From NCBI GenBank assembly GCA_964563925.1, contig CAZLZD010000025.1, positions 1-63,394 of the forward strand: a stretch of 63,394 bases of DNA. Reading direction: 5' to 3'. The notes under the pieces are model-generated. The model made no database searches. It saw nothing but the letters and a program-made list of their open reading frames with translations, and was not told where the DNA came from. Position 1 is the stretch's first letter; each line of letters opens with the position of its first letter. This stretch comes from JAUILA01 sp964563925. GTDB taxonomy: Bacteria; Bacteroidota; Bacteroidia; Cytophagales; Cyclobacteriaceae. The position numbers were made by a program, and so were the translations under genes. This document shows, piece by piece, positions 43,080 to 52,034 of the stretch.

Positions 43080-44720
43080 TTGAAACGAAGAGATTTTGTG
43101 CAAATGGCCGGACTTGGGATGGGCGCCATGATGATGCCGTCCTTTGTTACAGGCAGGCACGTCGCAGCCGAGGTGCTCATGGAGCCTGGCATGGATGCAG
43201 CCAGTAAAAAAGTACTGGCAGATGTGGCACTCAATACGGCCCGCTCTATGGGAGCCACCTATGCCGATGCCAGGATTGGGCGGTATCTCAATCAGTACGT
43301 ATTTACCCGGGAAGATCGTGTCCAGAATATCGTGAATACCGAATCATTCGGGGTGGGCATTCGTGTGATCGCCAATGGTACCTGGGGGTTTGCTTCCACG
43401 GATGACGTGAGCGAGGATGGTATCAAAAAAGCCACGAGCCAGGCCGTCGCTATTGCCAAAGCCAATGCAAAGATCCAGACCGAACCGGTCAAACTTGCAC
43501 CGGTACAGTCCCATGGCGAAGTAAGCTGGAAAACACCCATTGAGCGCAACAGCATGGAAGTGCCCGTCTCGGAAAAGGTAGACCTGCTACTGAGTGCCAA
43601 TGCCGCTGCCATGGAGAATGGAGCCAATTTTGTGAATTCCGCTCTTTTTATGGTGAATGAACAGAAGTACTTTGCCAGTACGGACGGATCCTACATCGAT
43701 CAGGATGTCCACCGTATATGGCCGACATTCGGCGTTACGGCCATTGACCGTACAGCCGGAAAATTTAAATCCCGCCAGGCCATGAGTGCCCCCATGGGCA
43801 TGGGGTATGAATATATGGCGGGTAAGGAATCAGAAAAGCTGGAAGGTCCGGCCGGAATTCACCTTTACCGAAACAGCTATGATATCGTAGAGGATGCGGC
43901 GTCTGCCGCCACCCAGGCCAGGGAAATGCTGAGTGCAAAATCGGTCGATGCCGGCAAGTATTCGGTCATCCTGGAACCGAATCATCTGGGGCTCACCATC
44001 CACGAGTCGGTGGGTCACCCCCTCGAACTGGACCGGGTTCTCGGGTATGAAGCCAATTACGCCGGAACAAGTTTTGCTACGCTGGACAAATGGAAGGCGG
44101 GAGACTTCAAATACGGATCGGACCTGGTGAACCTGGTAGCCGATAAGACCCAGCCGCATTCCCTTGGCGCCGTGGGCTATGACGACGAAGGGGTCAAGTG
44201 TAAAAAATGGGACCTGGTTCGTAACGGTGTCCTGGTAAACTACCAGGCCATTCGTGATCAGGTTCATATGATTGACCAGAATGAAAGCCATGGTTGTTGT
44301 TATTCGCAAAGCTGGAATGATGTTCAGTTTCAGCGGATGCCCAATGTTTCCCTTGAACCAGGCAAAGAACCCTATTCCATCCGGGAGATGATCAGCGATG
44401 TGGAAAAAGGTATTTATATCGCCGGACGAGGGTCTTATTCCATCGATCAGCAACGGTATAACTTCCAGTTTGGAGGAACCCTGTTCTATGAGATCAGGAA
44501 CGGGGAAATCCAGGGTATGCTCAATGATGTGGCGTACCAGTCCAATACCCAGGAATTCTGGAATAGTTGTACGCGCATCTGCGACGAACGCGATTACCGG
44601 ATGTTCGGCTCCTTCTTTGACGGGAAGGGACAACCCTCACAGGTCAGTGCCGTTTCACACGGAAGTTCGACCTCACGGTTTGACAATGTCAATGTAATCA
44701 ATACAGGGCGTAACATTTAA
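43080..44720 (+). CDS. tldD: TldD family metalloprotease with Tat signal
   Basis: 546 residues from TTG 43080. MKRRDFVQMAGLGMGAMMMPSF is a twin-arginine signal, so this TldD is probably exported, unlike the cytosolic E. coli enzyme. The zinc motif H308-E-S-V-G-H312 is intact. The Cys that completes the zinc site in E. coli TldD is not evident; the corresponding end reads DGKGQP…SHGSSTSRF. TldD/E complexes digest unfolded peptides and mature some ribosomal peptides. tldE follows by 18 bases. Confidence 0.9.
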   Translation: MKRRDFVQMAGLGMGAMMMPSFVTGRHVAAEVLMEPGMDAASKKVLADVALNTARSMGATYADARIGRYLNQYVFTREDRVQNIVNTESFGVGIRVIANGTWGFASTDDVSEDGIKKATSQAVAIAKANAKIQTEPVKLAPVQSHGEVSWKTPIERNSMEVPVSEKVDLLLSANAAAMENGANFVNSALFMVNEQKYFASTDGSYIDQDVHRIWPTFGVTAIDRTAGKFKSRQAMSAPMGMGYEYMAGKESEKLEGPAGIHLYRNSYDIVEDAASAATQAREMLSAKSVDAGKYSVILEPNHLGLTIHESVGHPLELDRVLGYEANYAGTSFATLDKWKAGDFKYGSDLVNLVADKTQPHSLGAVGYDDEGVKCKKWDLVRNGVLVNYQAIRDQVHMIDQNESHGCCYSQSWNDVQFQRMPNVSLEPGKEPYSIREMISDVEKGIYIAGRGSYSIDQQRYNFQFGGTLFYEIRNGEIQGMLNDVAYQSNTQEFWNSCTRICDERDYRMFGSFFDGKGQPSQVSAVSHGSSTSRFDNVNVINTGRNI

Positions 44721-44738
44721 ACGAAAGGAGATTATCAA

Positions 44739-46055
44739 ATGGCAATATATTCTAAAGAAGAAGCAAGACGCATACTGGAAAAGGCCCTGAGTTACTCAAG
44801 TGCCGATACCTGTGAGGTGTCACTGGGAGGGTCTAACAGCGGGAATATCCGCTATGCCCGGAATACCGTTTCCACCGCCGGATACCGGTCCAATCAAACC
44901 CTCGTAATCAATTCGAGTTATGGCAAGAAGGTAGGGACGGCGACCACCAATGAACTGACCGATGAGGCAATAGAACGGGTGGTGAAACGATCCGAGGAAC
45001 TGGCCCGTTTATCGCCGGAAAACCCTGAATTTATGGAACCGCTGGAATCCCAGGAATACCTCGAATCCAAAACATTTGTGGAGGCCACTTCCAAGGTTAC
45101 CCCCGAACAACGGGCCGAGATTGCTGCCAACAGCATCCGGCCGGCCGCGGCAGAGGATGTCACCGCAGCCGGGTTCCTGAACGATTCTGATGGGTTCAGT
45201 TCGCTCATGAACTCCAAAGGCCTGTTTGCCTATAACCGCTCCACGGATGCCAGCTTTACCGTTACCATGCGGTCCAACGACGGCACGGGATCGGGCTGGG
45301 CGTCAAGCGATGTGAACGACATTGAAAAGCTCAATGCGTCGGAGGCGTCACGCCGCGCCATAGACAAAGCACTGATGTCGCGTAATGCACGGGCGATCGA
45401 ACCCGGTAAATACACAGTTATCCTGGAACCGGCCGCGTCCGTTCAGTTACTGGGTAATATGTTTGGCGCATTCGATGCCCGTACCGCAGATGAAGGACGC
45501 AGTTTCATGTCCAAAGAGGGCGGCGGAAATAAACTGGGTGAAAAAATAGTGGACGAGCGGATTAACCTCTGGACCGATCCACAGAACCCTGAGGTGCCGA
45601 CCCAGCCGTGGGATGGCAGCGGACAGCCAAGAAAGAAGATGAAGTGGATTGAGAATGGGGTGGTGAAAAACCTTTTCTACAGCAGGTACTGGGCCAATCA
45701 GCAGGGGACCGAAGCAGTACCGTTTCCGAGTAATGGCATCATGGAGGGGGGCGAGGCCTCGCTCGAGGATATGATTAAGGGTACGCGGCGCGGAGTACTG
45801 GTGACCCGGCTCTGGTATATCCGGAGTGTGGATCCTCAAACACTGCTGTATACCGGGCTGACCAGGGACGGTACGTTCTACATTGAAAATGGAAAGATCA
45901 TGTATCCGGTTAAAAATTTCCGGTTTAATGAAAGCCCGATCATCATGCTCAATAACCTGGAGGAACTGGGACAGCAGGTGCGCGTGGACGGCAACCTGAT
46001 ACCCTATATGAAGGTGAGGGATTTCACCTTTACCAGTCTTTCGGACGCGGTCTGA
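44739..46055 (+). CDS. tldE: TldE/PmbA family protein
   Basis: 438 residues, no signal peptide. It is the PmbA/TldE partner, which lacks the catalytic HExxxH and forms a heterodimer with TldD. It shows SSADTCEVSLGGSNSGN, KYTVILEPAASVQLLGNMFGAF, GTEAVPFPSNGIMEGG and RGVLVTRLWYIRSVDPQ. If TldD is exported by Tat, this subunit could hitchhike with it, since Tat moves folded complexes; that is inference. A hairpin terminator follows, so tldDE form their own unit. Confidence 0.9.
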   Translation: MAIYSKEEARRILEKALSYSSADTCEVSLGGSNSGNIRYARNTVSTAGYRSNQTLVINSSYGKKVGTATTNELTDEAIERVVKRSEELARLSPENPEFMEPLESQEYLESKTFVEATSKVTPEQRAEIAANSIRPAAAEDVTAAGFLNDSDGFSSLMNSKGLFAYNRSTDASFTVTMRSNDGTGSGWASSDVNDIEKLNASEASRRAIDKALMSRNARAIEPGKYTVILEPAASVQLLGNMFGAFDARTADEGRSFMSKEGGGNKLGEKIVDERINLWTDPQNPEVPTQPWDGSGQPRKKMKWIENGVVKNLFYSRYWANQQGTEAVPFPSNGIMEGGEASLEDMIKGTRRGVLVTRLWYIRSVDPQTLLYTGLTRDGTFYIENGKIMYPVKNFRFNESPIIMLNNLEELGQQVRVDGNLIPYMKVRDFTFTSLSDAV

Positions 46056-46074
46056 TCCCGGGATGTATTGTTCA

Positions 46075-46100
46075 GGACCCCGGTAACACCGGGGTTCTTT
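46075..46100 (+). terminator. intrinsic terminator after tldE
   Basis: ACCCCGGT-AAC-ACCGGGGT (46077-46095) is a perfect 8-bp stem with a 3-base loop, followed by TCTTTATTT. It separates tldDE from the DUF4159 gene cluster. Confidence 0.8.
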
Positions 46101-46140
46101 ATTTAAGGCAATTAAATCAATGCGTGAAGAGGGAGAAGGT

Positions 46141-46761
46141 ATGAAGAATGAATTCTTTTTTACCAGACTACAGTATGAGTCAGGGGACTGGGATGTGGAT
46201 CAGCGCATGCCTTCCAATGTGCTGCATTCCCTGGTTCAGTACACGACGCTCAGGGTTGATACCCGGGAGAATATTGTGCCCCTTGGCAGCCCGGAGGTTT
46301 TCCGGTGTCCGTTTTGTTACCTGTCAGGGCACAAGCTCGTGCAGTTTACCCCCGACGAACAGCGTAACTTTGAGACCTATGTAAAAAATGGCGGATTTGT
46401 TTTTGTGGATGATTGTAATCACGATATTGACGGACTTTTTGCCCGTTCCTTTGAACGCCAGATGGCATCAATTTTCGGTGAAGATGCCCTGAAAAAGATA
46501 CCGAATGATCACGCGTTATACAGCACCTTTTTCCGGTTTGAAGATGGCCCGCCGACCACTTCGCAGGAACTGAACGGCTGGGGCGATGACCTTGTCCATG
46601 AATACCTGAAGGCCATCGAAATTGACGGCCGCATAGGTGTACTGTACAGTAATAAAGATTATGGATGCGAATGGGATTACGACTTTCGCAATAAACGTTG
46701 GTATAAGAACGATAACACCAGGTTCAGTGTCAATATCGTTATGTATGCACTTACTTCCTGA
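46141..46761 (+). CDS. DUF4159 family protein
   Basis: 206 residues from ATG 46141 (preceded by GAGGGAGAAGG); an ATG at 46120 is also possible. DUF4159 signatures are FFFTRLQYESGDWDVDQRMPSN, LTEA-like HKLVQFTPDEQRNFETYVKNGGFVFVDDC, and the C-terminal IGVLYSNKDYGCEWDY. The fold is predicted to resemble a glutamine-amidotransferase/ThuA-like flavodoxin fold, but no enzyme activity is known. It has no membrane segment here. It stands first in a cluster with MoxR, DUF58, BatA-type and DUF4175 genes; the MoxR ATG is 2 bases after its stop. Confidence 0.85.
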   Translation: MKNEFFFTRLQYESGDWDVDQRMPSNVLHSLVQYTTLRVDTRENIVPLGSPEVFRCPFCYLSGHKLVQFTPDEQRNFETYVKNGGFVFVDDCNHDIDGLFARSFERQMASIFGEDALKKIPNDHALYSTFFRFEDGPPTTSQELNGWGDDLVHEYLKAIEIDGRIGVLYSNKDYGCEWDYDFRNKRWYKNDNTRFSVNIVMYALTS

Positions 46762-46762
46762 A

Positions 46763-47764
46763 ATGCCTATGAATGATTCACTTGATATCGCGGAGAAAGA
46801 GATTAACGAGCTGACTGAAAAGCTTACCCTTCTCAAAAAGGAGATCGGAAAACGTATTGTCGGACAAAGCGAAACAATCGATCAACTGCTTATAACCTTT
46901 CTGGCCGGTGGTCACGGACTTCTGGAAGGCGTTCCCGGTCTTGCGAAAACCCTTATGATCAGGACGCTCGCAGAGTGTATTGATCTTGATTTTCACCGGA
47001 TACAATTCACTCCTGACCTCATGCCCTCCGATATCATCGGCACCGAAGTGCTTGAAGAGGACCATACCACCGGCAAAAAGTTTTTCCAGTTTAATCGCGG
47101 TCCTGTATTCTCCAACCTTATCCTGGCCGATGAGATTAACCGTACCCCTCCGAAAACCCAGGCCGCCCTCCTGGAGGCCATGCAGGAATTTATGGTTACA
47201 TATGCCGGAAAGTCCTACGAATTGCCTCGGCCTTTCTTCCTGCTGGCCACACAGAATCCGGTGGAACAATCCGGTACCTTTCCCCTGCCCGAAGCCCAGC
47301 TTGACCGCTTTTTGCTATACATCCGTATCGGATACCCCGGGGAAGAAGAGGAGGAGGAAATACTTCGGTCAACTACCGGAACCACCGGAGGCCATATCCG
47401 TCAGGTGCTGAGTGGTGATGACATCCTTAGGCTCCAGGAACTTGTGCGTGAGGTACCTGTCAGCGATAACCTGATCAAATATGTCTCCCGCCTGGTCAGG
47501 GGATCCCGCCCGGAAACAGGAATTCCCTATGTGAAGGAATGGGTGGAATGGGGGGCAGGCCCCCGTGCCGGCCAGGCCATGATCCTCACTGCCAAGGCCC
47601 ATGCGCTTCTTCAGGGCCGCTGGTCAGTCACCGAAAAGGACCTCCACGCCGTGGCCTACCCGGTACTCAGGCATCGGATCCTTGTCAATTTCAAGGCCGA
47701 AGCCAGGCACATTACCTCCGACGAGGTGACGAAAAATTTGCTGGAGACTATTCAACTGACCTGA
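46763..47764 (+). CDS. MoxR family AAA+ ATPase
   Basis: 333 residues from the ATG 2 bases after the DUF4159 stop; longer readings pass through that gene and are rejected. GHGLLEGVPGLAKTL is the Walker A, LILADEINRTPPKTQ the Walker B, followed by LATQNPVEQSGTFPLPEAQLDRF (sensor 1 and the insertion of the MoxR clade). MoxR ATPases remodel proteins carrying vWA domains, and the next gene encodes such a partner. It is cytosolic. Confidence 0.95.
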   Translation: MPMNDSLDIAEKEINELTEKLTLLKKEIGKRIVGQSETIDQLLITFLAGGHGLLEGVPGLAKTLMIRTLAECIDLDFHRIQFTPDLMPSDIIGTEVLEEDHTTGKKFFQFNRGPVFSNLILADEINRTPPKTQAALLEAMQEFMVTYAGKSYELPRPFFLLATQNPVEQSGTFPLPEAQLDRFLLYIRIGYPGEEEEEEILRSTTGTTGGHIRQVLSGDDILRLQELVREVPVSDNLIKYVSRLVRGSRPETGIPYVKEWVEWGAGPRAGQAMILTAKAHALLQGRWSVTEKDLHAVAYPVLRHRILVNFKAEARHITSDEVTKNLLETIQLT

Positions 47765-47768
47765 TCCG

Positions 47769-48665
47769 ATGAAAAAAGACTGGAGATCATTGCTGGTACC
47801 TGAGGTGCTTAACGAGGTTTCCGGACTCGAGCTGATCGCCCGGGTGATCGTGGAAGGGCACCTTTCAGGGCAGCATATCAGTCGTAAAACGGGGACCGGA
47901 CAGGAGTTCAGTCAATACCGCGGCTATGAGCCCGGAGATGACCTGCGGATGCTGGACTGGAAGATGCTGGCCCGCAGCGGAAGGTATTATGTCAAGCAGG
48001 CTGATATCGAGACCAACATAGTGCTGAAGGTGGTCATGGATGCCTCGCGTTCCATGGCGTATGAAGAAAACGGGATATCCAAATGGACCATGGCACGCAT
48101 CATTGCCGGCTGCCTTGCCTACCTGGCCTCCTCCCAACGCGATGAACTCGGGTTGTACGTACTGAACAGTTCTGTAACCACTTCCTTACATATAAAGGAT
48201 GACGGGCGGCAGCTGCAACGCTTTCTTCAGCATTTGATCAATATGGAGGTGGATGGTCGCTGGCCGGATGACACGGCTACAGGACTCGTGCCAACCAGAA
48301 ACCAAAAGGAGATCGTGGTATTTATCAGTGATTTTTTACAGGAGGACGAGGAGCTGGTTCGTACACTGCTAACCATGAAAACACGGTACAATGAAGTGCT
48401 CGCCTGTTGTGTGTCGGGCCGAAAGGAGGATGAACTGGATTTCGGGGGACAGGTTATCTTTGAAGACCTGGAGAATGCACGTCGCATGGAAGTAAATGCC
48501 ACCCGGGTGCGGGAAAAGTATTGCCAGGCTCTGGAGGAGTATCGGAATGGTATAATTCGTCAGCTGGAGGATAAGGGAATTGCCTGGCTTCCTTTCCGGC
48601 TTGATGACAACCCTGGCAATATAATTTCTTCCTACATTAACCGGAGAAACCGGCTGATCCGTTGA
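47769..48665 (+). CDS. DUF58 protein with vWA fold
   Basis: 298 residues. The DUF58 core EFSQYRGYEPGDDLRMLDWKMLARSGRYYVKQ leads into a von Willebrand A domain whose MIDAS residues are D91-A-S93-R-S95 (VVMDASRSMAYE). It is the usual MoxR partner, binding the ATPase through the metal site. No membrane helix is visible. Its stop overlaps the TTG of the BatA-type gene, so translation is coupled. Confidence 0.92.
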   Translation: MKKDWRSLLVPEVLNEVSGLELIARVIVEGHLSGQHISRKTGTGQEFSQYRGYEPGDDLRMLDWKMLARSGRYYVKQADIETNIVLKVVMDASRSMAYEENGISKWTMARIIAGCLAYLASSQRDELGLYVLNSSVTTSLHIKDDGRQLQRFLQHLINMEVDGRWPDDTATGLVPTRNQKEIVVFISDFLQEDEELVRTLLTMKTRYNEVLACCVSGRKEDELDFGGQVIFEDLENARRMEVNATRVREKYCQALEEYRNGIIRQLEDKGIAWLPFRLDDNPGNIISSYINRRNRLIR

Positions 48666-49849
48666 TTTTTCTTTCACCATATTACCTGTGGGGATTTGCC
48701 GGCCTGCTGGTTCCGGTCATCATCCATTTCTGGAGCCGTAAAAATCCGGAAGTGATCCTTTTCAGCAGTGTAAGGTTCCTGCCCGGCGATACGACGACCC
48801 GTTCGTTTTCCCTGCACCTAAGTGAGCGCTGGCTATTGTTGCTGCGTTTACTGGCAATCTCCCTGCTGGTGCTTATTCTGGCCCGTCCCGCACTGCCGGG
48901 CCCCGGATATACCCGGGCCTTCCTGCTTATTGACCCTTTGCTGGCAAATCATCCCGACGTAGGTCAGCTGGTGGATACGACAGATTTGCCAGCGCGGTTT
49001 CTGACTGCCGGGTTTCCTGACTATGACCCGCAGAAGGTACCTTCAGATCCTTACGCTGACGTGTGGTCGCTGGTAATGGAAGCCTCCCGGGAAGCCGATA
49101 GCCTTGTTGTGGTTGCGGCCGACCTGCTTGTTCAATACCAGGGAAAAAAGCCTGCAACCGGCCTGCCGGTGCAATGGCTTACCTTTCCTGTCGGGAGCAG
49201 TGTGTACAGGGATACTCTTTTTTCCTTCACCGGAAGTTCTGGCAACCCCGCTGGTATAATTGCCGTGTCAGATGCCGGCGGACTTACATTCCGCAAAGAA
49301 CCTGTTGAAGCGGCCGGTAAGTACGATTCACTTGTGGTTGTCATTCAATCCAGGGAAGGGGACCAAACCGCTGTGGTGGTTGAAATGGCTACACAAAGTA
49401 TCGCTGAATTCCTGGATGTTCCTGTCCGTATACTGCACGAAAATCCCACAAGTCCTTCCGGTGCAGACTGGTTGGTCTGGCTGGATACTACCCGCGTAGC
49501 CGGTAGCGGTGCCAAACGGATTCTGAAATTATCGGCGCCACGTCCCGGACCTTCTTTACTCACCACGGAAGACCCGGATATTTATCTGTTGAACGGAGCT
49601 CCGGAGCCGGACGCCAGTGAGTTCCTGGAAGGGTGGGCAGGTTTACTGGATGCTTACCGTTTGGAGGAATCGTCTCATCGGACGGGCATGACGGATCGCA
49701 GACGTATGACATTTGATCCTGTACCACAATTCAGGGAAACAGCAGCGTTGACCAGCAATGAGAAGCGTCCGTTTATCTGGCCCTTTCTGTTACTTTTCCT
49801 GGTCATACTATTGACCGAAAGATACATATCACAAAAACGCCATGCCTGA
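48662..49849 (+). CDS. BatA-type N-terminal domain membrane protein
   Basis: 395 residues from a TTG that overlaps the DUF58 stop. MIFLSPYYLWGFAGLLVPVIIHFWSRK and PEVILFSSVRFL form the aerotolerance-regulator N-terminal domain (PF07584). A second helix (LLLLRLLAISLLVLILARPAL) precedes a large soluble region, which is presumably periplasmic. A C-terminal helix (FIWPFLLLFLVILLTERYI) ends it. In BatA proper a vWA domain follows; here no MIDAS is visible, so the region is divergent. It overlaps the DUF4175 gene by 8 bases. Confidence 0.85.
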   Translation: MIFLSPYYLWGFAGLLVPVIIHFWSRKNPEVILFSSVRFLPGDTTTRSFSLHLSERWLLLLRLLAISLLVLILARPALPGPGYTRAFLLIDPLLANHPDVGQLVDTTDLPARFLTAGFPDYDPQKVPSDPYADVWSLVMEASREADSLVVVAADLLVQYQGKKPATGLPVQWLTFPVGSSVYRDTLFSFTGSSGNPAGIIAVSDAGGLTFRKEPVEAAGKYDSLVVVIQSREGDQTAVVVEMATQSIAEFLDVPVRILHENPTSPSGADWLVWLDTTRVAGSGAKRILKLSAPRPGPSLLTTEDPDIYLLNGAPEPDASEFLEGWAGLLDAYRLEESSHRTGMTDRRRMTFDPVPQFRETAALTSNEKRPFIWPFLLLFLVILLTERYISQKRHA

Positions 49850-52034
49850 AGGAAGTCAACATATCGTTCGTTTTATGTGGATGTGGCGTGGGATCCGAAT
49901 TATCGAGTCATTCCTTATCGCCACCGGCGCGGGTTGCGGATTATGGTGGTATACCGGCCAGTTGATTCCGGCGGTGTCAGCCTTCGTTATCGCCTTCACC
50001 TTGTATCTGTTCCTTGTGCGGCCCTGGCGTATCACCAGTTATATAAGCGCGTCCTATTTAGACCAGCATTTGGCGCATACGGAGTATAGTGCCGGGTTAT
50101 TGCTCCATTCTCCGGAAGAACTGTCAGGCGTAGCACAGCTGCAGCGCAGAAAAATCGTCCGTAAACTTGAGAAGTCGCGCCTTTTTCAACAGCTTCCTGT
50201 TCGCGGCCTGCCCGTTGCGTTCCTTGTCATGATTATATGTATGGCTGCCGGATACTGGATGCCGGAAACAAGGCAATCTCCGGAGCCTCCGGCGGAAGCT
50301 GTGGTATTACACTCGACAGGAGAACCCGGTGAAGTACCTGAGATTACCTCGTTCCGCATCACCAGGATTTTCCCCGCGTATACGGGCCTTCCGAGCGAGG
50401 TACAGGAGGATATGTCGGTCGAAGCCCTGGCCGGATCAAGGATCATCTGGCAAGTCACACTTTCCGGCCCGGTTGATTCACTGTACTTTGTTTCAGAAGA
50501 CAATATGACCGCCCTGTTTACTCCCGGTGAGGGAGACCAGTATTCTTTTTCCCTTACCCCCGGCCGTAACCTGCTGTATTCCCTTCGGCTTACCAGGGAT
50601 ACGCTGACTGCCGTGAGTGATGTGAATTACGTGCGGTTGCTGCCGGATCGTGCGCCGGAGGTCCATCCGGTGGAAATGGCTGCCTATGTGGAATTTCCGG
50701 CTGATACCAGGAATCCTTCCCTTCCTGTGACGGCGGATATAACGGATGATTACGGCCTTACAGATGTACGGGTGGTGGCTACCCTGACCCGCGGTTCAGG
50801 TGAGTCTGTTCAGTTCCGGGAAGAGATCATCCGTTTTGACAATGAGGTGAGGGGGCTGGCCGGCCGCGTCAGCAGGAATCTCTGGCTGGATTCCCTGGGG
50901 ATGGTTCCGGGGGATGAACTCTATTTTTATATAGAAGCCACGGATAATAAGGTGCCTGAGCCCGGCCGCGGACGTTCTGAAACATTCTTTGTGGCCATCG
51001 AGGATACGATCAGTCAGGAGTTCATGACAGGAAGCGCAATGGCAGTCGATCTGATGCCTGATTATTTCAGGAGTCAGCGACAACTGATCATTGATACCGA
51101 AGCCCTGCTTAAAAAGAAGGCACGTCTCGCTGTACAGGCGTTCAGGGAGGAATCCAATGCCCTGGGATATGATCAGAAATTGCTAAGGCTGAAGTACGGC
51201 CAGTACATGGGTGATGAGTTTGATTCAGGTATTACCGGACCCTCTGTAACTCCCGATGAAACCGGTGAGGAGGCCAATGAGGAAGATCCGCTGGCAGCTT
51301 ATACCCACGATCATGATCACGAGGAGGAAGGGCCGCTGGCTGTGGCTGAGGAAGAAGAGGAAGAAGATCCGCTGGAAGCATTTTTTCATGAACATTCCGA
51401 CCCGGAAGAAGCAACACTTTACACACAGGGTGTTCGGTCTATGCTGAAACAGGCGATGGCGGAAATGTGGGATGCCGAATTGCAATTGCGGTTGTATGAC
51501 CCCGAAAAATCTCTTCCTTACCAGTACCGGGCGTTGGACCTGATACAAAAGATTAAAAATCAGGCACGTATTTATGTGCACCGGATTGGTTTTGATCCAC
51601 CGCCGATTAAGGAAGATGCCCGGCTGACCGGCGAACTCGGGGAGGTAAGGCGCACGCGTCAGCGTACATCGGGTGGTATGCAAGATCCGTATGAACCGGT
51701 ACGTGCGTTAATCCGCCTGCTGGAGGAGAATAAATCCGTGCCCCCTCAGGAAGCCAGGTTTCAGGAGGTGCTGCAAGAGGCTGGCTCAGCACTTCTGCCT
51801 TTTGCCGAAGAAGAACCGCTGAAGTACCTTGGTGTATTGTCACGCCTGCGTCAAATGCAACTGGCATTACCCGAAAACAGTGAATGGGAAAATGACCGCC
51901 GGAAGCTGCTTTCCGGCTTGAACACAATTATGCCGCCGGGTCAAGTCCTGCCCGGGAGTGTGAAACCTGTATTCTGGTCTGAACTGGACAGTATTTATCA
52001 GCGAAAAGTGGAAGGGAGGATGCCTGGTGATTGA
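49842..52034 (+). CDS. DUF4175-like membrane protein with acidic/His-rich linker
   Basis: 730 residues. It has two N-terminal membrane helices (about 20-65), a further helix (AFLVMIICMAAGYWM), then a long periplasmic region with Ig-like β segments and a coiled-coil part. Residues about 475-530 hold two degenerate copies of an EEDPLxAxxHxH unit with dense Glu, Asp and His (EDPLAAYTHDHDHEEEG; EDPLEAFFHEHSDPEEA). The length and layout fit DUF4175 proteins of MoxR/DUF58/BatA clusters. It overlaps both neighbours. Function unknown. Confidence 0.75.
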   Translation: MPEGSQHIVRFMWMWRGIRIIESFLIATGAGCGLWWYTGQLIPAVSAFVIAFTLYLFLVRPWRITSYISASYLDQHLAHTEYSAGLLLHSPEELSGVAQLQRRKIVRKLEKSRLFQQLPVRGLPVAFLVMIICMAAGYWMPETRQSPEPPAEAVVLHSTGEPGEVPEITSFRITRIFPAYTGLPSEVQEDMSVEALAGSRIIWQVTLSGPVDSLYFVSEDNMTALFTPGEGDQYSFSLTPGRNLLYSLRLTRDTLTAVSDVNYVRLLPDRAPEVHPVEMAAYVEFPADTRNPSLPVTADITDDYGLTDVRVVATLTRGSGESVQFREEIIRFDNEVRGLAGRVSRNLWLDSLGMVPGDELYFYIEATDNKVPEPGRGRSETFFVAIEDTISQEFMTGSAMAVDLMPDYFRSQRQLIIDTEALLKKKARLAVQAFREESNALGYDQKLLRLKYGQYMGDEFDSGITGPSVTPDETGEEANEEDPLAAYTHDHDHEEEGPLAVAEEEEEEDPLEAFFHEHSDPEEATLYTQGVRSMLKQAMAEMWDAELQLRLYDPEKSLPYQYRALDLIQKIKNQARIYVHRIGFDPPPIKEDARLTGELGEVRRTRQRTSGGMQDPYEPVRALIRLLEENKSVPPQEARFQEVLQEAGSALLPFAEEEPLKYLGVLSRLRQMQLALPENSEWENDRRKLLSGLNTIMPPGQVLPGSVKPVFWSELDSIYQRKVEGRMPGD

